NCBI RefSeq assembly: GCF_000373565.1
Contig: NZ_KB891849.1
Coordinates: 62,001-126,000, forward strand
Length of the DNA: 64,000 bases
Direction of reading: 5' to 3'
Source of the DNA: Streptomyces sp. HmicA12
GTDB taxonomy: Bacteria > Actinomycetota > Actinomycetes > Streptomycetales > Streptomycetaceae
In this document: positions 16,120 to 25,410 of the stretch, in pieces
Layout: every line of letters starts with the position of its first letter
Position numbering within the stretch: position 1 is the first letter of the stretch
Position numbers and translations under genes: made by a program
The notes under the pieces: model-generated
Database searches by the model: none
Seen by the model: the letters and a program-made list of their open reading frames with translations, nothing else
Told to the model about the DNA's origin: nothing

Positions 16120-17346
16120 ATGAGTGAAGTGACTTACGGAACAAGGGAGTTGAAGCGGGCGCGGTACGCCGTCGCGACCGTCTTCGCCGTGCACGGGGCC
16201 GTGACGGGCTCCTTCGCGACCCGGGTTCCCTGGATCCAGGACCACGCGGGCGTCAGCGCGGGTCAGCTCGGGCTGGCGCTCGCCTTCCCGGCGATCGGCG
16301 CCTCGGTGGCGATGCCGCTGGCCGGCAGTATCAGCCACCGCTTCGGGGCGCGCACGGCCCTGCGCGGACTGATCGCCCTGTGGACGCTGGCGCTGACCCT
16401 GCCGTCGCTCGCGCCGAACCTGCTCACGCTCTGCGCCGTGCTCTTCGTCTACGGGGCGACGGCCGGCATGTCGGACGTGGCGATGAACGCGCTCGGCGTC
16501 GAGGTCGAGACCCGCCTCGACAAGTCGATCATGTCGGGGCTGCACGGCATGTGGAGCGCGGGCGCGCTGATCGGTTCGGCGGGCGGCACGCTCGCCGCGC
16601 ACCTGGGCGCGGACGCCCGGCTGCACCATCTGCTCGCCGCGGCGGTGCTGACGCTCACCGGGCTCGTGGCCTGCCGCTGGGTGCTCGACCTGCGGCCGAC
16701 CGAGGACGAGGAGCCGCCGCCGCGGTTCGCGCTGCCGCCGAAGTCGGCGCTGCTGATCGGCGCGGTCGGGTTCTGCGCGGTGTTCGCGGAGGGCGCGAGC
16801 CTGGACTGGTCGGCGGTCTATCTCAAGGACGTGCTCGGTACGTCGGCGGGCCTCGCGGCCGCCTGCACCACCGGCTTCACGCTCACCATGGCGATCGCGC
16901 GGATCGCGGGCGACAGGGTGGTGGACCGGTTCGGCGCGGTGCGCACCGTGCGGGTCAGCGGTGTGGGCGCGGCGATCGGCGCGCTGATGGTGGTCGTGGC
17001 CCCGAACCCGGCCGTCGCGATGGCCGGATTCGGACTGCTCGGCCTCGGTATCGCGGTGGTCGTGCCGCTCGCCTTCGCGGCGGCCGGGCGCAGCGGCCCG
17101 AACCCGAGCCTGGCCATCGCGGGTGTCGCCACGATCACGTACACCTCGGGGCTCATCGCGCCGTCGGCGATCGGCACGATCGCCGAGGCGACGAGCTTGG
17201 TGGTGTCGTTCGGCCTGGTCACGGTGCTGGCGTGCGGCCTCGCGGTGTTCGCGGGGGTGCTGCGCGCCGGTGACCGGACGAGCCGGGCGAAGGTGCCGGA
17301 GCAGCTCAGCCCTGCGGCAACAGCAGATCCTGCGACGAAGCCCTGA
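16120..17346 (+). CDS. MFS transporter
   Basis: A 408-residue membrane protein with 12 predicted helices and MFS loop motifs (GSISHRFGARTALRGL between helices 2 and 3; GDRVVDRFGAVRTVRVSG in the second half). It is similar to the sugar or drug exporters that lack soluble domains; the substrate cannot be read. Start ATG 16120 has GGGAGGGG about 9 bp upstream; the frame is open back to 15187, but that part is antisense to the ROK gene. Its 3' end overlaps the opposing thioesterase gene by 41 bp. Confidence 0.88.
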   Translation: MSEVTYGTRELKRARYAVATVFAVHGAVTGSFATRVPWIQDHAGVSAGQLGLALAFPAIGASVAMPLAGSISHRFGARTALRGLIALWTLALTLPSLAPNLLTLCAVLFVYGATAGMSDVAMNALGVEVETRLDKSIMSGLHGMWSAGALIGSAGGTLAAHLGADARLHHLLAAAVLTLTGLVACRWVLDLRPTEDEEPPPRFALPPKSALLIGAVGFCAVFAEGASLDWSAVYLKDVLGTSAGLAAACTTGFTLTMAIARIAGDRVVDRFGAVRTVRVSGVGAAIGALMVVVAPNPAVAMAGFGLLGLGIAVVVPLAFAAAGRSGPNPSLAIAGVATITYTSGLIAPSAIGTIAEATSLVVSFGLVTVLACGLAVFAGVLRAGDRTSRAKVPEQLSPAATADPATKP

Positions 17347-17773
17347 GCGCGTCGCTCCAGCGCGCGGGGCGCAGCGTCTTCGGGTCCAGGCGGACCAGGA
17401 CGCGCGTCCCGTGCGCGTGGGTCACCGACCCGTCCGCCGAGCAGAACCGGAAGCCGTACGTCAGGCCGGTGTTGCCGAGCCGCTCGATCCACAGGTGGAC
17501 GGCGTACGCGCCGGGGCGCAGGACCGGGGCGACGTACGTGATGGTGAGTTCCTTGACGGCGTTGCAGAAGTCACCGGCCGCTTCCCAGTCGCCCTCGAAG
17601 ACGAGCCCGCGCTCGTTCCACAGCGCGGTCCAGGCGCGTTCGACGAGGACGGGGTAGCGCGCGTTGTGCAGCATGCCGAGCGCGTCGAGGTCGTCGAAGT
17701 GGACGTCGACGGGGACGAGCCGACCGATGCTGTCGACGTTGTCGGGGAATCGGTCGGGGGCGACGGCGGTCAC
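17306..17773 (-). CDS. Hotdog-fold acyl-CoA thioesterase
   Basis: A 155-residue protein of the 4-hydroxybenzoyl-CoA thioesterase type. DVHFDDLDALGMLHNARYPVLVERAW holds the Asp and the His-Asn of the active site, followed by a hotdog beta sheet. It hydrolyses an acyl-CoA thioester in the cytoplasm; the acyl group is unknown. GTG 17773 is chosen because AGGAG lies 10 bp upstream; the frame is open to 17833. The last 41 bp overlap the end of the convergent MFS gene, so transcripts from the two genes would be complementary there. Confidence 0.85.
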   Translation of the reverse strand: MTAVAPDRFPDNVDSIGRLVPVDVHFDDLDALGMLHNARYPVLVERAWTALWNERGLVFEGDWEAAGDFCNAVKELTITYVAPVLRPGAYAVHLWIERLGNTGLTYGFRFCSADGSVTHAHGTRVLVRLDPKTLRPARWSDALRASSQDLLLPQG

Positions 17774-17825
17774 GGATGGAGCTCCTGGTGCGGTGCGTGA
17801 TGGGCCCCCATCGTAAGTCGCCCGG

Positions 17826-17841
17826 CTAAGCAAACGCTCAG
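17826..17841. promoter_or_regulatory. Imperfect palindrome upstream of the thioesterase gene
   Basis: CTAAGCAAACGCTCAG is a 16-bp imperfect palindrome (CTAAGC / GCTCAG arms). It lies 53 bp before the thioesterase start and 145 bp before the permease start, and is AT-rich relative to its surroundings. It could be an operator of a TetR-type regulator encoded elsewhere; no partner is evident here. Confidence 0.3.
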
Positions 17842-17985
17842 AAAACCGGCGTGACCTGCGCCTCAGCCGTTACCACCCGACCCTGACGCGGATCCGGATC
17901 AACGCCGCGGGCACGACGAGAACGCACACTTACGTCCGCTTAACATGAGGCGATCGTTTCAGGCCACAGAAAGCAGAGTGCGCGC

Positions 17986-19368
17986 ATGGACCTCGGCGTC
18001 CGCTGGAAACTTCACGGCGACGGGAAGACCCCGGCCCCGGGTGCCGTCGTCCGTCCCGACGAGCGGCTGTCCTGGCCGCGCACGATCGGGCTCGGTGCCC
18101 AGCACGTGGTGGCGATGTTCGGTGCGTCGTTCGTGGCGCCGGTGCTGATGGGGCTCGACCCCAACCTCGCGATCATGATGTCCGGTGTCGCGACGGTCAT
18201 CTTCCTGCTGGCCACGCGCGGCCGGGTGCCCAGCTACCTGGGGTGTTCGCTCTCCTTCGTGGGTGTCGCCGCGGTGATCCGGGCCTCGGGCGGCTCCAGC
18301 GCCACGGTCACCGGCGCCGTCTTCGTCGTCGGCGTCGTGCTGTTCCTCGTCGGGCTCGCGGTGCAGAGGTTCGGGGCGCGGATCATCCATGCCGCGATGC
18401 CGCCGATCGTGACCGGCGCGGTCGTCATGCTGATCGGCTTCAACCTGGCTCCGGTCACGGCCTCCACGTACTGGCCGACCGATCAGTGGACGGCGCTGCT
18501 CGTCATGCTGTTCACCGGTTTGGCCGTGGTGTGCCTGCGCGGATTCTGGTCCCGGATCGCGATCTTCCTCGGCCTGATCTTCGGGTACGCGGTCTCGTGG
18601 CTCTTCGACCAGGTCTTCGGGAAGATCCACTCGACGAACGGCGGCACGGAGGCCGTGGACCACTGGCGGCTCGACCTGTCGGGCGTGGGCAAGGCGGACT
18701 GGATCGGCCTGCCCTCCTTCCACGCCCCGTCGTTCGAGTGGTCGGCGATCCTCGTGGCGCTGCCCGTCGTCATCGCGCTCATCGCGGAGAACGCGGGCCA
18801 TGTGAAGGCCGTCGGCGAGATGACCGGCGACAACCTCGACGGCAAGCTCGGCACCGCGATCTCCGCGGACGGCGTCGCGTCCATGCTCTCCACGGCCGTG
18901 GGCGGCCCGCCCAACACCACGTACTCCGAGAACATCGGCGTCATGGCGGCGACCCGCGTCTACTCGACGGCCGCCTACTGGGCCGCGGCCGGTTTCGCCC
19001 TGCTCTTCGGTCTGTGCCCGAAGTTCGGCGCGATCGTGGCGGCGATCCCGGGCGGTGTCCTCGGCGGCATCACCGTCATCCTGTACGGCATGATCGGCCT
19101 GCTCGGCGCGCAGATCTGGATCAACGCCAAGGTGGACCTGCGCAATCCGCTGAACCTGGTGCCGGCCGCCGCGGGCATCATCATCGGCGTCGGCAACGTC
19201 TCGCTGAAGTTCTCCGACAACTTCTCGCTGAGCGGTATCGCGCTCGGCACGATCGTGGTCATCACCGGCTACCACGCGCTGCGGGCGATGGCCCCCGTGC
19301 ACCTCAAGTCGCAGGAGCCGCTGCTCGATTCGGGGACGTCGGCGTACGACAAGGAGTCGGCCGAGTAG
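17986..19368 (+). CDS. NCS2-family nucleobase (uracil/xanthine) permease
   Basis: A 460-residue membrane protein with about 12-14 helices and the NCS2 signature near the N-terminus (LGAQHVVAMFGASFVAPVLMG) plus the substrate-site segment VALPVVIALIAENAGHVKAVGEMTG and a GGPPNTTYSENIGVMA loop in helix 10. These transporters import uracil or purines with protons. The glutamate in IAENAGH and the TTYSENIG motif fit the uracil/xanthine branch; exact specificity is open. A long non-coding leader (17774-17985) is shared with the divergent thioesterase gene. Confidence 0.9.
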   Translation: MDLGVRWKLHGDGKTPAPGAVVRPDERLSWPRTIGLGAQHVVAMFGASFVAPVLMGLDPNLAIMMSGVATVIFLLATRGRVPSYLGCSLSFVGVAAVIRASGGSSATVTGAVFVVGVVLFLVGLAVQRFGARIIHAAMPPIVTGAVVMLIGFNLAPVTASTYWPTDQWTALLVMLFTGLAVVCLRGFWSRIAIFLGLIFGYAVSWLFDQVFGKIHSTNGGTEAVDHWRLDLSGVGKADWIGLPSFHAPSFEWSAILVALPVVIALIAENAGHVKAVGEMTGDNLDGKLGTAISADGVASMLSTAVGGPPNTTYSENIGVMAATRVYSTAAYWAAAGFALLFGLCPKFGAIVAAIPGGVLGGITVILYGMIGLLGAQIWINAKVDLRNPLNLVPAAAGIIIGVGNVSLKFSDNFSLSGIALGTIVVITGYHALRAMAPVHLKSQEPLLDSGTSAYDKESAE

Positions 19369-19387
19369 CACGGTCCCAGGGCCGGCC

Positions 19388-20587
19388 TCAGTCCGCCAGC
19401 TCGTAGGCGTAGTCCGGCGTGAACGTCCCCGGGCTGCCCTTGCAACCGTCCGACTCCCCCGGCAGCTTCACCCACAGATAGGCGTCGATCCCCGTCACTC
19501 CGGTGCGCAGGGTCGGCGCCTGTCCCAGTTTGCGGCCGTCCGGGTCGCACCATTCGCCGCCCGCCGGGGCGCCGTTGCCGTTGCGGCTGGTGTCGACGAC
19601 CGCGCCCATGGTGCCGGGCGCGCCCATCGCGGCGAGGACCGCGCGGGCGTACGCGATCTCGTCCGCGGTGCGGTTGAAGTTGGAGACGTTGGTGAAGATG
19701 CCGTCGGAGGAGGCGGGGGACGCCGCGCCCGCAGCCCGCAGCCGCGCGGCCTGTGTCCCGGCCGCGTTCCAGTCCGAGTGTCCGGCGTCGTAGTAGACCC
19801 GGGCGCGCGGGTTCGCCGCCTTCATGACGCGCCCCGCGCGGGCCAACGACGCGTAACGGTCGGCCCGTTGGCCGCCGCTGAGGCACTCCGTCTGCGACAG
19901 CGCGTCGGGTTCCAGTACGACGATGACCTCGCGGGAGCCGAGTCCGGCCGCGAACCTGTCGATCCAGCCGTCGTACGCCGCCGTGTCGGGCGCCCCGCCG
20001 TCGGAGGCGCCACCGCAGTCGCGCTGCGGTATCGCGTACGCCACGACGACCGGCACCCGCCCGCTGCCCGCCGCGCCCGAGGTCACCGCGCGCACCCGGG
20101 ACGTGATCGTCGAGGGCGCGAAGTCGGCGAACCAGACGGCGGCCGGACGGTCCGCTATCCGCGACTCGATGAGGGGCCTGCGCGGGTCGGACCGGTGGGC
20201 GCGCACCCAGTCGAGGACCTGGGACTCGCCGTGCCGGTACAGGCCGGTGGCCGCGGGCGCCGCGGTCGACGGCGCGGACCGGAGCGCCCGGGTCCTCGTC
20301 GGCTCGGGCCTGGGCTTCGGCTTCTTCGAACTCTTCGACGGGGAGGGCGAGTTGGTCGACTCCTCCGCGCTCGGCAGGCCGGGCAGCGGCATCAGACTCG
20401 GGGGCGCGCTGACGGAGGGACGCGCCTCGTCGCCGGCGTCCGGGCTCCGGTCCAGGGCGGACACGAGCCCCGCGACGGTCCCGACGGCGGCCACGACCGA
20501 GGCGGCCGCGACCATCGCGCCGCGCCGCGCCGCTCGTCGCCGTGCCGCCCGCCGCTCGGCGAGCCGGCGCGCTCGTAACCCTGACAC
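19388..20587 (-). CDS. Glycoside hydrolase family 6 protein with N-terminal membrane anchor or signal
   Basis: A 399-residue protein. An Arg-rich N-terminus is followed by one hydrophobic helix (residues 25-45, MVAAASVVAAVGTVAGLVSAL), then a Ser/Pro/Lys linker (to about residue 105) and a GH6 catalytic domain. Visible GH6 motifs are AIPQRDCGGAS and VVLEPDAL, whose Asp residues correspond to the catalytic pair of cellobiohydrolase II/endoglucanases, then DAGHSDW, FTNVSNFNRT and the C-terminal YLWVKLPGESDG. It should cleave beta-1,4-glucan outside the cell; no cellulose-binding module is present. GTG start. Confidence 0.9.
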   Translation of the reverse strand: MSGLRARRLAERRAARRRAARRGAMVAAASVVAAVGTVAGLVSALDRSPDAGDEARPSVSAPPSLMPLPGLPSAEESTNSPSPSKSSKKPKPRPEPTRTRALRSAPSTAAPAATGLYRHGESQVLDWVRAHRSDPRRPLIESRIADRPAAVWFADFAPSTITSRVRAVTSGAAGSGRVPVVVAYAIPQRDCGGASDGGAPDTAAYDGWIDRFAAGLGSREVIVVLEPDALSQTECLSGGQRADRYASLARAGRVMKAANPRARVYYDAGHSDWNAAGTQAARLRAAGAASPASSDGIFTNVSNFNRTADEIAYARAVLAAMGAPGTMGAVVDTSRNGNGAPAGGEWCDPDGRKLGQAPTLRTGVTGIDAYLWVKLPGESDGCKGSPGTFTPDYAYELAD

Positions 20588-20686
20588 CGTGCTCTCCCCC
20601 CTGCGTTCGGGCGGCCGTTCCCTCGTTTCGGGGAAGCCCCCGGCCAGCCGACGCCCGCGTCAGCCTAGGGCTGGGACGCTTCGTGC

Positions 20687-21436
20687 ATGGCGCAGTTGGA
20701 ACGGATGACAGGGCCCCGCATCCCGGCCCAAGGAGTCGACTCGGTGATCGCGAGGATGCGCGCGCTCGCCACGCACCTGCCGCCCGGGGACGGGATCGCG
20801 GTCTTCAACCGGGTCTACCTCTCGGTCACGGAGGCGGTGGATCTCGCCATCGACCAGGGGGCCCGGGGCGGCTTCCCGGACCGCGGGGCCGCCGTCGCGC
20901 TGGACGTCCGCTTCGCCGAGCGCTATCTGACGGCGGTCGACGCGGCGGCCTGCGGGGTGCGCCCGCCGGCCTGCTGGCGCCCGCTCGTGCAGTTCCGCCG
21001 CCATCCCGGAGTACGTCCGCTGCAGTTCGCGCTCGCGGGCATCAACGCGCACATCGGGCACGATCTGGCACTGGCCGTCGTGGACACCTGTCGTACGCTC
21101 GGCTGCGAACCGGAGGCCCTGGAGGACGAGTTCGACCGCGTGGGCGATCTCCTCGTCTCGCTGGAGGAGCACATCCGCGAAGAGCTGATGCCGGGGCCCG
21201 ATCTGCTCCAGGTCGCCGACCCCCTGACCCACCTGCTCGGCTCCTGGAGCCTGGACCGGGCGCGCGACGGGGCGTGGGCGGCGGCCCGCGCCCTGTGGGC
21301 GCTGCGCGAACTGCCCTCCCTGACGGCCGAGTTCGCCCAGCGCCTCGACACCTCGGCGGGCCTGGTGGGCCGCATGCTGCTCACCCCGCTCCCCGAGTTC
21401 ACCCGCCTCACCGATCTCGCCGGCCTCACCGACTGA
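20687..21436 (+). CDS. DUF5995 family protein
   Basis: A 249-residue mostly helical soluble protein. The conserved pattern includes GDGIAVFNRVYLSVTEAVD, FPDRGAAVALDVRFAERYL, RPLVQFRRHPGVRPLQFALAGINAHIGHDLALAVVDTC and VADPLTHLLGSW. This is the DUF5995 family, common in actinomycetes and of unknown function; the conserved His/Asp-rich helix (NAHIGHDL) could bind a metal. It starts 99 bp from the divergent GH6 gene. Confidence 0.8.
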   Translation: MAQLERMTGPRIPAQGVDSVIARMRALATHLPPGDGIAVFNRVYLSVTEAVDLAIDQGARGGFPDRGAAVALDVRFAERYLTAVDAAACGVRPPACWRPLVQFRRHPGVRPLQFALAGINAHIGHDLALAVVDTCRTLGCEPEALEDEFDRVGDLLVSLEEHIREELMPGPDLLQVADPLTHLLGSWSLDRARDGAWAAARALWALRELPSLTAEFAQRLDTSAGLVGRMLLTPLPEFTRLTDLAGLTD

Positions 21437-21534
21437 AGCACGCCGGTCACGGCACGGAACTTCCCGGCTATAGCTGTACGTTGAAACTTTCGGCACCCGG
21501 TGCACACGTTCCGTACGCGACGAAGGAGCACGGC

Positions 21535-22464
21535 ATGACGACCCGACTCGGCCTCGGCCTCCCGCAGATGAGGCAGTACGACATCGGCCGCGACATCCCC
21601 GACGTGGCACGCGCCGCGGAGGCGATCGGCTACGAGAGCCTGTGGGTCTTCGAGCGCATCCTGTTCCCCGAGCCCGCGCGGCAGGGTCTGTACGGGATGC
21701 CGGGCGTGCCGTGGCCCGAGCAGTACCGCTCGGTCGCCGACCCGCTCGTCTCGCTCACGCTCGCGGCGTCGGCCACGTCCACGGCCCGGCTGGGCACGAG
21801 CGTGCTCGTGGCGCCGCTGCACGTGCCGTTCCAGCTGGCCCGTTCGCTGGCGTCGCTGGACGTGGCGAGCGGCGGCCGCGTGGTCGCCGGGCTCGGCACG
21901 GGCTGGTCGCACGACGAGTACGCGGCGGCGGCCGTGGCCCCCTTCGAGAAGCGCGGCAAGGTCCTCGACGAGCTGATCGGCGTGTGCCATGCGGTCTGGG
22001 GCCCGGACCCGGTCACGTACGAGGGGGAACTGACGACCGTCGCCCCGGCCGTCGTCGGCCCCAAGCCGGCCCGCCCCATCCCGATCCTGCTGCCGGCGGG
22101 CAGCCGGAAGGCCGCGGCCCGCCTGGTCGACCGGGCGGACGGGTGGATGCCGGCGGCGATGGGCGCCGAGCCGCTGAAACAACAGTGGTCGCAGTTGCGG
22201 GAACTGGCGCAGGAGCGCGGTCGTACGGCACCCCTGCAGAGCGTGCTGCGGGTGAACACCGCGTACACGCGCGAGCCGTACACCGGCGACGACCGCCGCC
22301 CTTTCCAGGGCAGCGTCGACCAGATCGTCGAGGACCTCGTGGCGCACGACGAGGTCGGTCTGGAGGAGATCCTCATCGACGTCCAGGGTCGGCTGCGCGA
22401 TGCCGAGGAGCTCAAGGACGTGGCGGCGGAGGTGTACACGAAGGCGCGGGCGGCGGGCGTCTGA
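21535..22464 (+). CDS. LLM-class F420-dependent oxidoreductase
   Basis: A 309-residue luciferase-like TIM barrel (LGLGLPQMRQYDIGRDIPDVARAAEAIGYESLWVFERI; LGTSVLVAPLHVPFQLARSLASLDVASGGRVVAGLGTGW). Proteins with this LLM start in actinomycetes usually take F420H2 or FMNH2. The substrate cannot be told. ATG 21535 has AAGGAG 8 bp upstream; the frame is open to 20542 through DUF5995, which is only a shadow. Transcribed alone, with a hairpin about 120 bp past the stop. Confidence 0.88.
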   Translation: MTTRLGLGLPQMRQYDIGRDIPDVARAAEAIGYESLWVFERILFPEPARQGLYGMPGVPWPEQYRSVADPLVSLTLAASATSTARLGTSVLVAPLHVPFQLARSLASLDVASGGRVVAGLGTGWSHDEYAAAAVAPFEKRGKVLDELIGVCHAVWGPDPVTYEGELTTVAPAVVGPKPARPIPILLPAGSRKAAARLVDRADGWMPAAMGAEPLKQQWSQLRELAQERGRTAPLQSVLRVNTAYTREPYTGDDRRPFQGSVDQIVEDLVAHDEVGLEEILIDVQGRLRDAEELKDVAAEVYTKARAAGV

Positions 22465-22582
22465 GCCGGTCGCCCGCGTGATGCGCGCGACCCCGTGGAC
22501 GCGCCCGACTCCGTAGGTGCGCACGACTGCGCAGGTCAAGGACGGCCGTGTCACAGATCCGTTCCCGCGGATCGCACGACGG

Positions 22583-22618
22583 GCCGGGGAACAGCAGTTC
22601 ACGACTGCCGTCCCCGGC
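22583..22618 (+). terminator. Hairpin downstream of the LLM oxidoreductase gene
   Basis: GCCGGGGA (22583-22590) pairs with TCCCCGGC (22611-22618), and the enclosed CAGCAG/CTGCCG extends the stem imperfectly. It is a possible terminator, about 120 bp after the stop codon and before the DUF4232 gene. Confidence 0.45.
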
Positions 22619-22740
22619 TCTCATGTAACAGGCACGTATTAGGGGTGGGCGGGGTGGAACGGCCCGCCCGGCCGACGGGTCTTGATGCTCAGTAACGCCG
22701 CTCGGACCGAGTGGCCGCCACCGATCAGAAGGACGAGACC

Positions 22741-23400
22741 ATGCGCGCCCAGAAGCTCACCATCGCCGCCATCGCCCTCGCGGCGGGTCTCTCGCTCACC
22801 GCCTGCCAGGGCAACGACGACTCCGCCTCGGGCGCGAGCGACTCCGGCTCCTCCGCCGCGGCCGACTCCTCGGCGTCGTCATCGTCGTCGCCGTCGGCCG
22901 GCGGCTCCGACAGCGGCGGCTCCGCCGACAACAGCGCCGACAACGCAGGCGGCGGCGACGCGGCGACCGACGCCCCGGGCAGCGGCGGCGGCCAGGTCAA
23001 CACCGGCCCCTGCAAGACCGCCGGCCTCGGCTTCAGCACGGCGCACGGCATGGGCGAGGGCGACTTCATGGTCGCCATGAAGAACACCGGCGACGCCTGC
23101 TACCTCAAGGGCTTCCCGGGCGTGGACCTCAAGGCCGACGGCGCCCCCGAGGGCACCAGCGCCGACCGCAGCGGCGTCGCCCCGGTGACCGTCGTCCTCA
23201 AGTCCGGCGAGGAGACCCGCTTCCACCTGCACTACACGCCCAACACCTCGGGCGGCTCCGGCTTCACCTTCACCACCCTCGTCGTCACGCCGCCGAACGA
23301 GACCCACTCCACGTCGCTGCCGGTCAGGATCAACGTACCCGTCTCCGAGAACGGCACCGGGAACTTCACGGTGGACCCGGTCGGCACCGGCAAGCAGTGA
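22741..23400 (+). CDS. DUF4232 lipoprotein
   Basis: A 219-residue exported protein. The signal peptide ends in a lipobox, LTAC (residues 17-20), so the Cys becomes lipidated. A 60-residue Ser/Asp/Gly linker follows, then a DUF4232 beta domain (GPCKTAGLGFSTAHGMG...MVAMKNTGDACYLKGFPGVDLKADG). The function is unknown; such proteins are frequent on the Streptomyces surface. ATG 22741 is preferred over the upstream GTG 22711 because it gives a normal signal peptide and has AAGGACGAG before it. Confidence 0.85.
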   Translation: MRAQKLTIAAIALAAGLSLTACQGNDDSASGASDSGSSAAADSSASSSSSPSAGGSDSGGSADNSADNAGGGDAATDAPGSGGGQVNTGPCKTAGLGFSTAHGMGEGDFMVAMKNTGDACYLKGFPGVDLKADGAPEGTSADRSGVAPVTVVLKSGEETRFHLHYTPNTSGGSGFTFTTLVVTPPNETHSTSLPVRINVPVSENGTGNFTVDPVGTGKQ

Positions 23401-23407
23401 ACCGCCG

Positions 23408-25117
23408 CTAGTCCTCGGGCAGTTCGACCGGAGCGATCGTCTCGTACAGGTCGCCCGGTCCGGGGTTGGCCGCGTCCGTCGTCCCGCCCAGGTGGTGCAT
23501 GACGCCCCACACCGCGTTCAGCGCGGTCTGCACCGCCCCCTCGGCCCAGCCGGCCGTCCAGGAGATGTCGTCACCGGCGAGGAAGATCCCGCGCCGGTCG
23601 GCCGGCAGCGCGTCCTGCATGAAGTGCGTGAACAGGCGCCGCTGGTAGCGGTAGTGGCCCGGCAGGTTCGCCTTGAACGCGCCCATGAAGTACGGCTCGT
23701 TCTCCCAGGACACGGTCACCGGGTTGCCGATGATGTGCTTGCGGATGTCGACCTTCGGATAGATCTCGCCGAGCGACTTCAGCATCACTTCGAGCCGCTC
23801 GTTCGCGGACAGCGGCAGCCACTTCAGGCTGTCGTCGCACCAGGTGTAGGAGAGGCAGATGACGGCGGGCCTGTCCGGGCCGTCGTCCAGCAGATAGGTG
23901 CCGCGCGTCATCCGGTCCGTCAGCGTCATCGACATGACGTCCCGCCCGGTCGGATTTCCCCTGTCGTCGACGGCCTTGTCCAGCCAGAACGGCCGGTCGA
24001 CGGGGACGAACAGCTTGCTGGACTCCATGTAGTGGGTGCGCTCGATCGCGGTCCAGTGGTCGATCGGGAACAGCGCGTCGTCGCACGCCACCTTCGACAG
24101 CAGCATCCAGGACTGGGCCGTGAAGATCGCCGCCTTGTACGTGCGGATGTCCCCGTCGGCGTCGGTCACGGTGATCCGGTTCCCGGCGGTGCGGGACAGG
24201 CGGGTCACGGCGGGCCGCGGTGCGCCGTCCGGGTGCAGCGACTTGAGCGACGTGCCGTACGCCCAGTGCAGGATCTTCTCCGGCTCACGCTCCCACAGGC
24301 GCAGCGGCAGCTGCTGCGAACCGCCGACGATGCCGCGGTGGTGGTCGTCGGCCTCGGTGTAGACGACGCGCAGGATCTCCAGGATGGAGTTGGGGAAGTC
24401 GGTGTCCCAGCCGCCCGTACCGAACCCGACCTGCCCGAAGATCTCCCGGTGCCGGAACGACTTGAAGGCCTCGGACTCGCACAGGAACCCGTAGAAGGTC
24501 TGGTTGTCGAGCTTCTCCACGAGCTGCGCCCAGATCTCGCGGATGCGCGGCACGTCGCGCTCGCGCATCGCCTGGTTCATGTCGGAGAAGTCGGCGCCCT
24601 CTTCGAGACAGGCGTTCCATGCGGCGGCGACGTCGCGGTAGACCTGCGGCAGGTCGTCGATCGTCTCGGCGTAGTGCGACTCGCCCTTGAGGTCGACGAC
24701 GGTCGACGGGGTCGCCGGGGAGAGCGGGTTGGGGAACTCCCGGGTCTCCAGGCCCACCAGGTCGATGTAGTGCTGCAGCGCCGTCGACGACGGCGGGAAG
24801 CGCATCGCGCCCATCTCGGCGGTCAGCGCGGGGTCGCAGCCGTCGAAGCCCACCGTGCGCAGCCGCCCGCCGATCTCGTCGGCCTCGTACACGACGGGCT
24901 TGAGGCCCATCTTCATCAGCTCGTACGCGGCGACGATCCCGGACAGGCCACCGCCGATGACGGCGACCTCGGTGCCGTGCTCGGTCGCGGGTATCTGGCC
25001 GAGGCCCGCCGGGTGCGCGAGGAAGTCGTCGTACGCGTACGGGAAGTCCGGACCGAACATGGTGATCGGCGGCTGACCGTCGGTGTGCTGGACGGCGGTG
25101 GGCACCGTGGACGTCAT
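23408..25117 (-). CDS. Flavin monoamine oxidase / L-amino acid oxidase family protein
   Basis: A 569-residue FAD enzyme. The Rossmann motif EVAVIGGGLSGIVAAYELMKMG is near residue 50, then EADEIGGRLRT and MGAMRFPPS, and a C-terminal FAD contact (GIFLAGDDISWTAGWAEGAVQTALNAV). The family oxidises amines or L-amino acids to imines with H2O2; length and motifs resemble tryptophan 2-monooxygenase and L-amino acid oxidases. No export signal is seen. Start ATG 25117 has AAGGAGT upstream. The neighbours (AsnC regulator, APC permease on the same strand) point to uptake and oxidation of an amino acid under AsnC control. It ends 8 bp from the convergent DUF4232 gene. Confidence 0.88.
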   Translation of the reverse strand: MTSTVPTAVQHTDGQPPITMFGPDFPYAYDDFLAHPAGLGQIPATEHGTEVAVIGGGLSGIVAAYELMKMGLKPVVYEADEIGGRLRTVGFDGCDPALTAEMGAMRFPPSSTALQHYIDLVGLETREFPNPLSPATPSTVVDLKGESHYAETIDDLPQVYRDVAAAWNACLEEGADFSDMNQAMRERDVPRIREIWAQLVEKLDNQTFYGFLCESEAFKSFRHREIFGQVGFGTGGWDTDFPNSILEILRVVYTEADDHHRGIVGGSQQLPLRLWEREPEKILHWAYGTSLKSLHPDGAPRPAVTRLSRTAGNRITVTDADGDIRTYKAAIFTAQSWMLLSKVACDDALFPIDHWTAIERTHYMESSKLFVPVDRPFWLDKAVDDRGNPTGRDVMSMTLTDRMTRGTYLLDDGPDRPAVICLSYTWCDDSLKWLPLSANERLEVMLKSLGEIYPKVDIRKHIIGNPVTVSWENEPYFMGAFKANLPGHYRYQRRLFTHFMQDALPADRRGIFLAGDDISWTAGWAEGAVQTALNAVWGVMHHLGGTTDAANPGPGDLYETIAPVELPED

Positions 25118-25246
25118 GAGGCGCGGACTCCTTGCGGATACGGGCGGTCGAGGCAGGGGTGATCGCCACCGCGGAAGGTGTGGACAAAGAGGTGGGGATC
25201 GCAAAGACGGTACGTTTCCGCAGGTCGGCGGGACAAGACGGGACCG

Positions 25247-25304
25247 TTGCGTCTGCGTGTGCGATCCGTTGCGTGCGAGAGCGCCGGGGCGGCGATTCGT
25301 TGCG
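25247..25304. promoter_or_regulatory. Three phased CGTTGCGY repeats upstream of the amine oxidase
   Basis: TTGCG cores begin at 25247, 25269 and 25300 in similar contexts (GACCGTTGCGTCTG, GATCCGTTGCGTGC, GATTCGTTGCGCGC). The spacings are 22 and 31 bp, about two and three helical turns, so all lie on one face of the DNA. An inverted copy CGCAA lies at 25200. AsnC/Lrp octamers typically bind such phased arrays. The same motif occurs upstream of the APC permease. Confidence 0.5.
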
Positions 25305-25410
25305 CGCCCGGGCGCGCCCTCGGCCGGATGCGCCGCGCGGGCGTCCGGCCCGCGCGGCGCAGACGGGTGCCGGCCGTCGAAGCCGGGCCACCCGATCCGT
25401 CAGCGACCCG

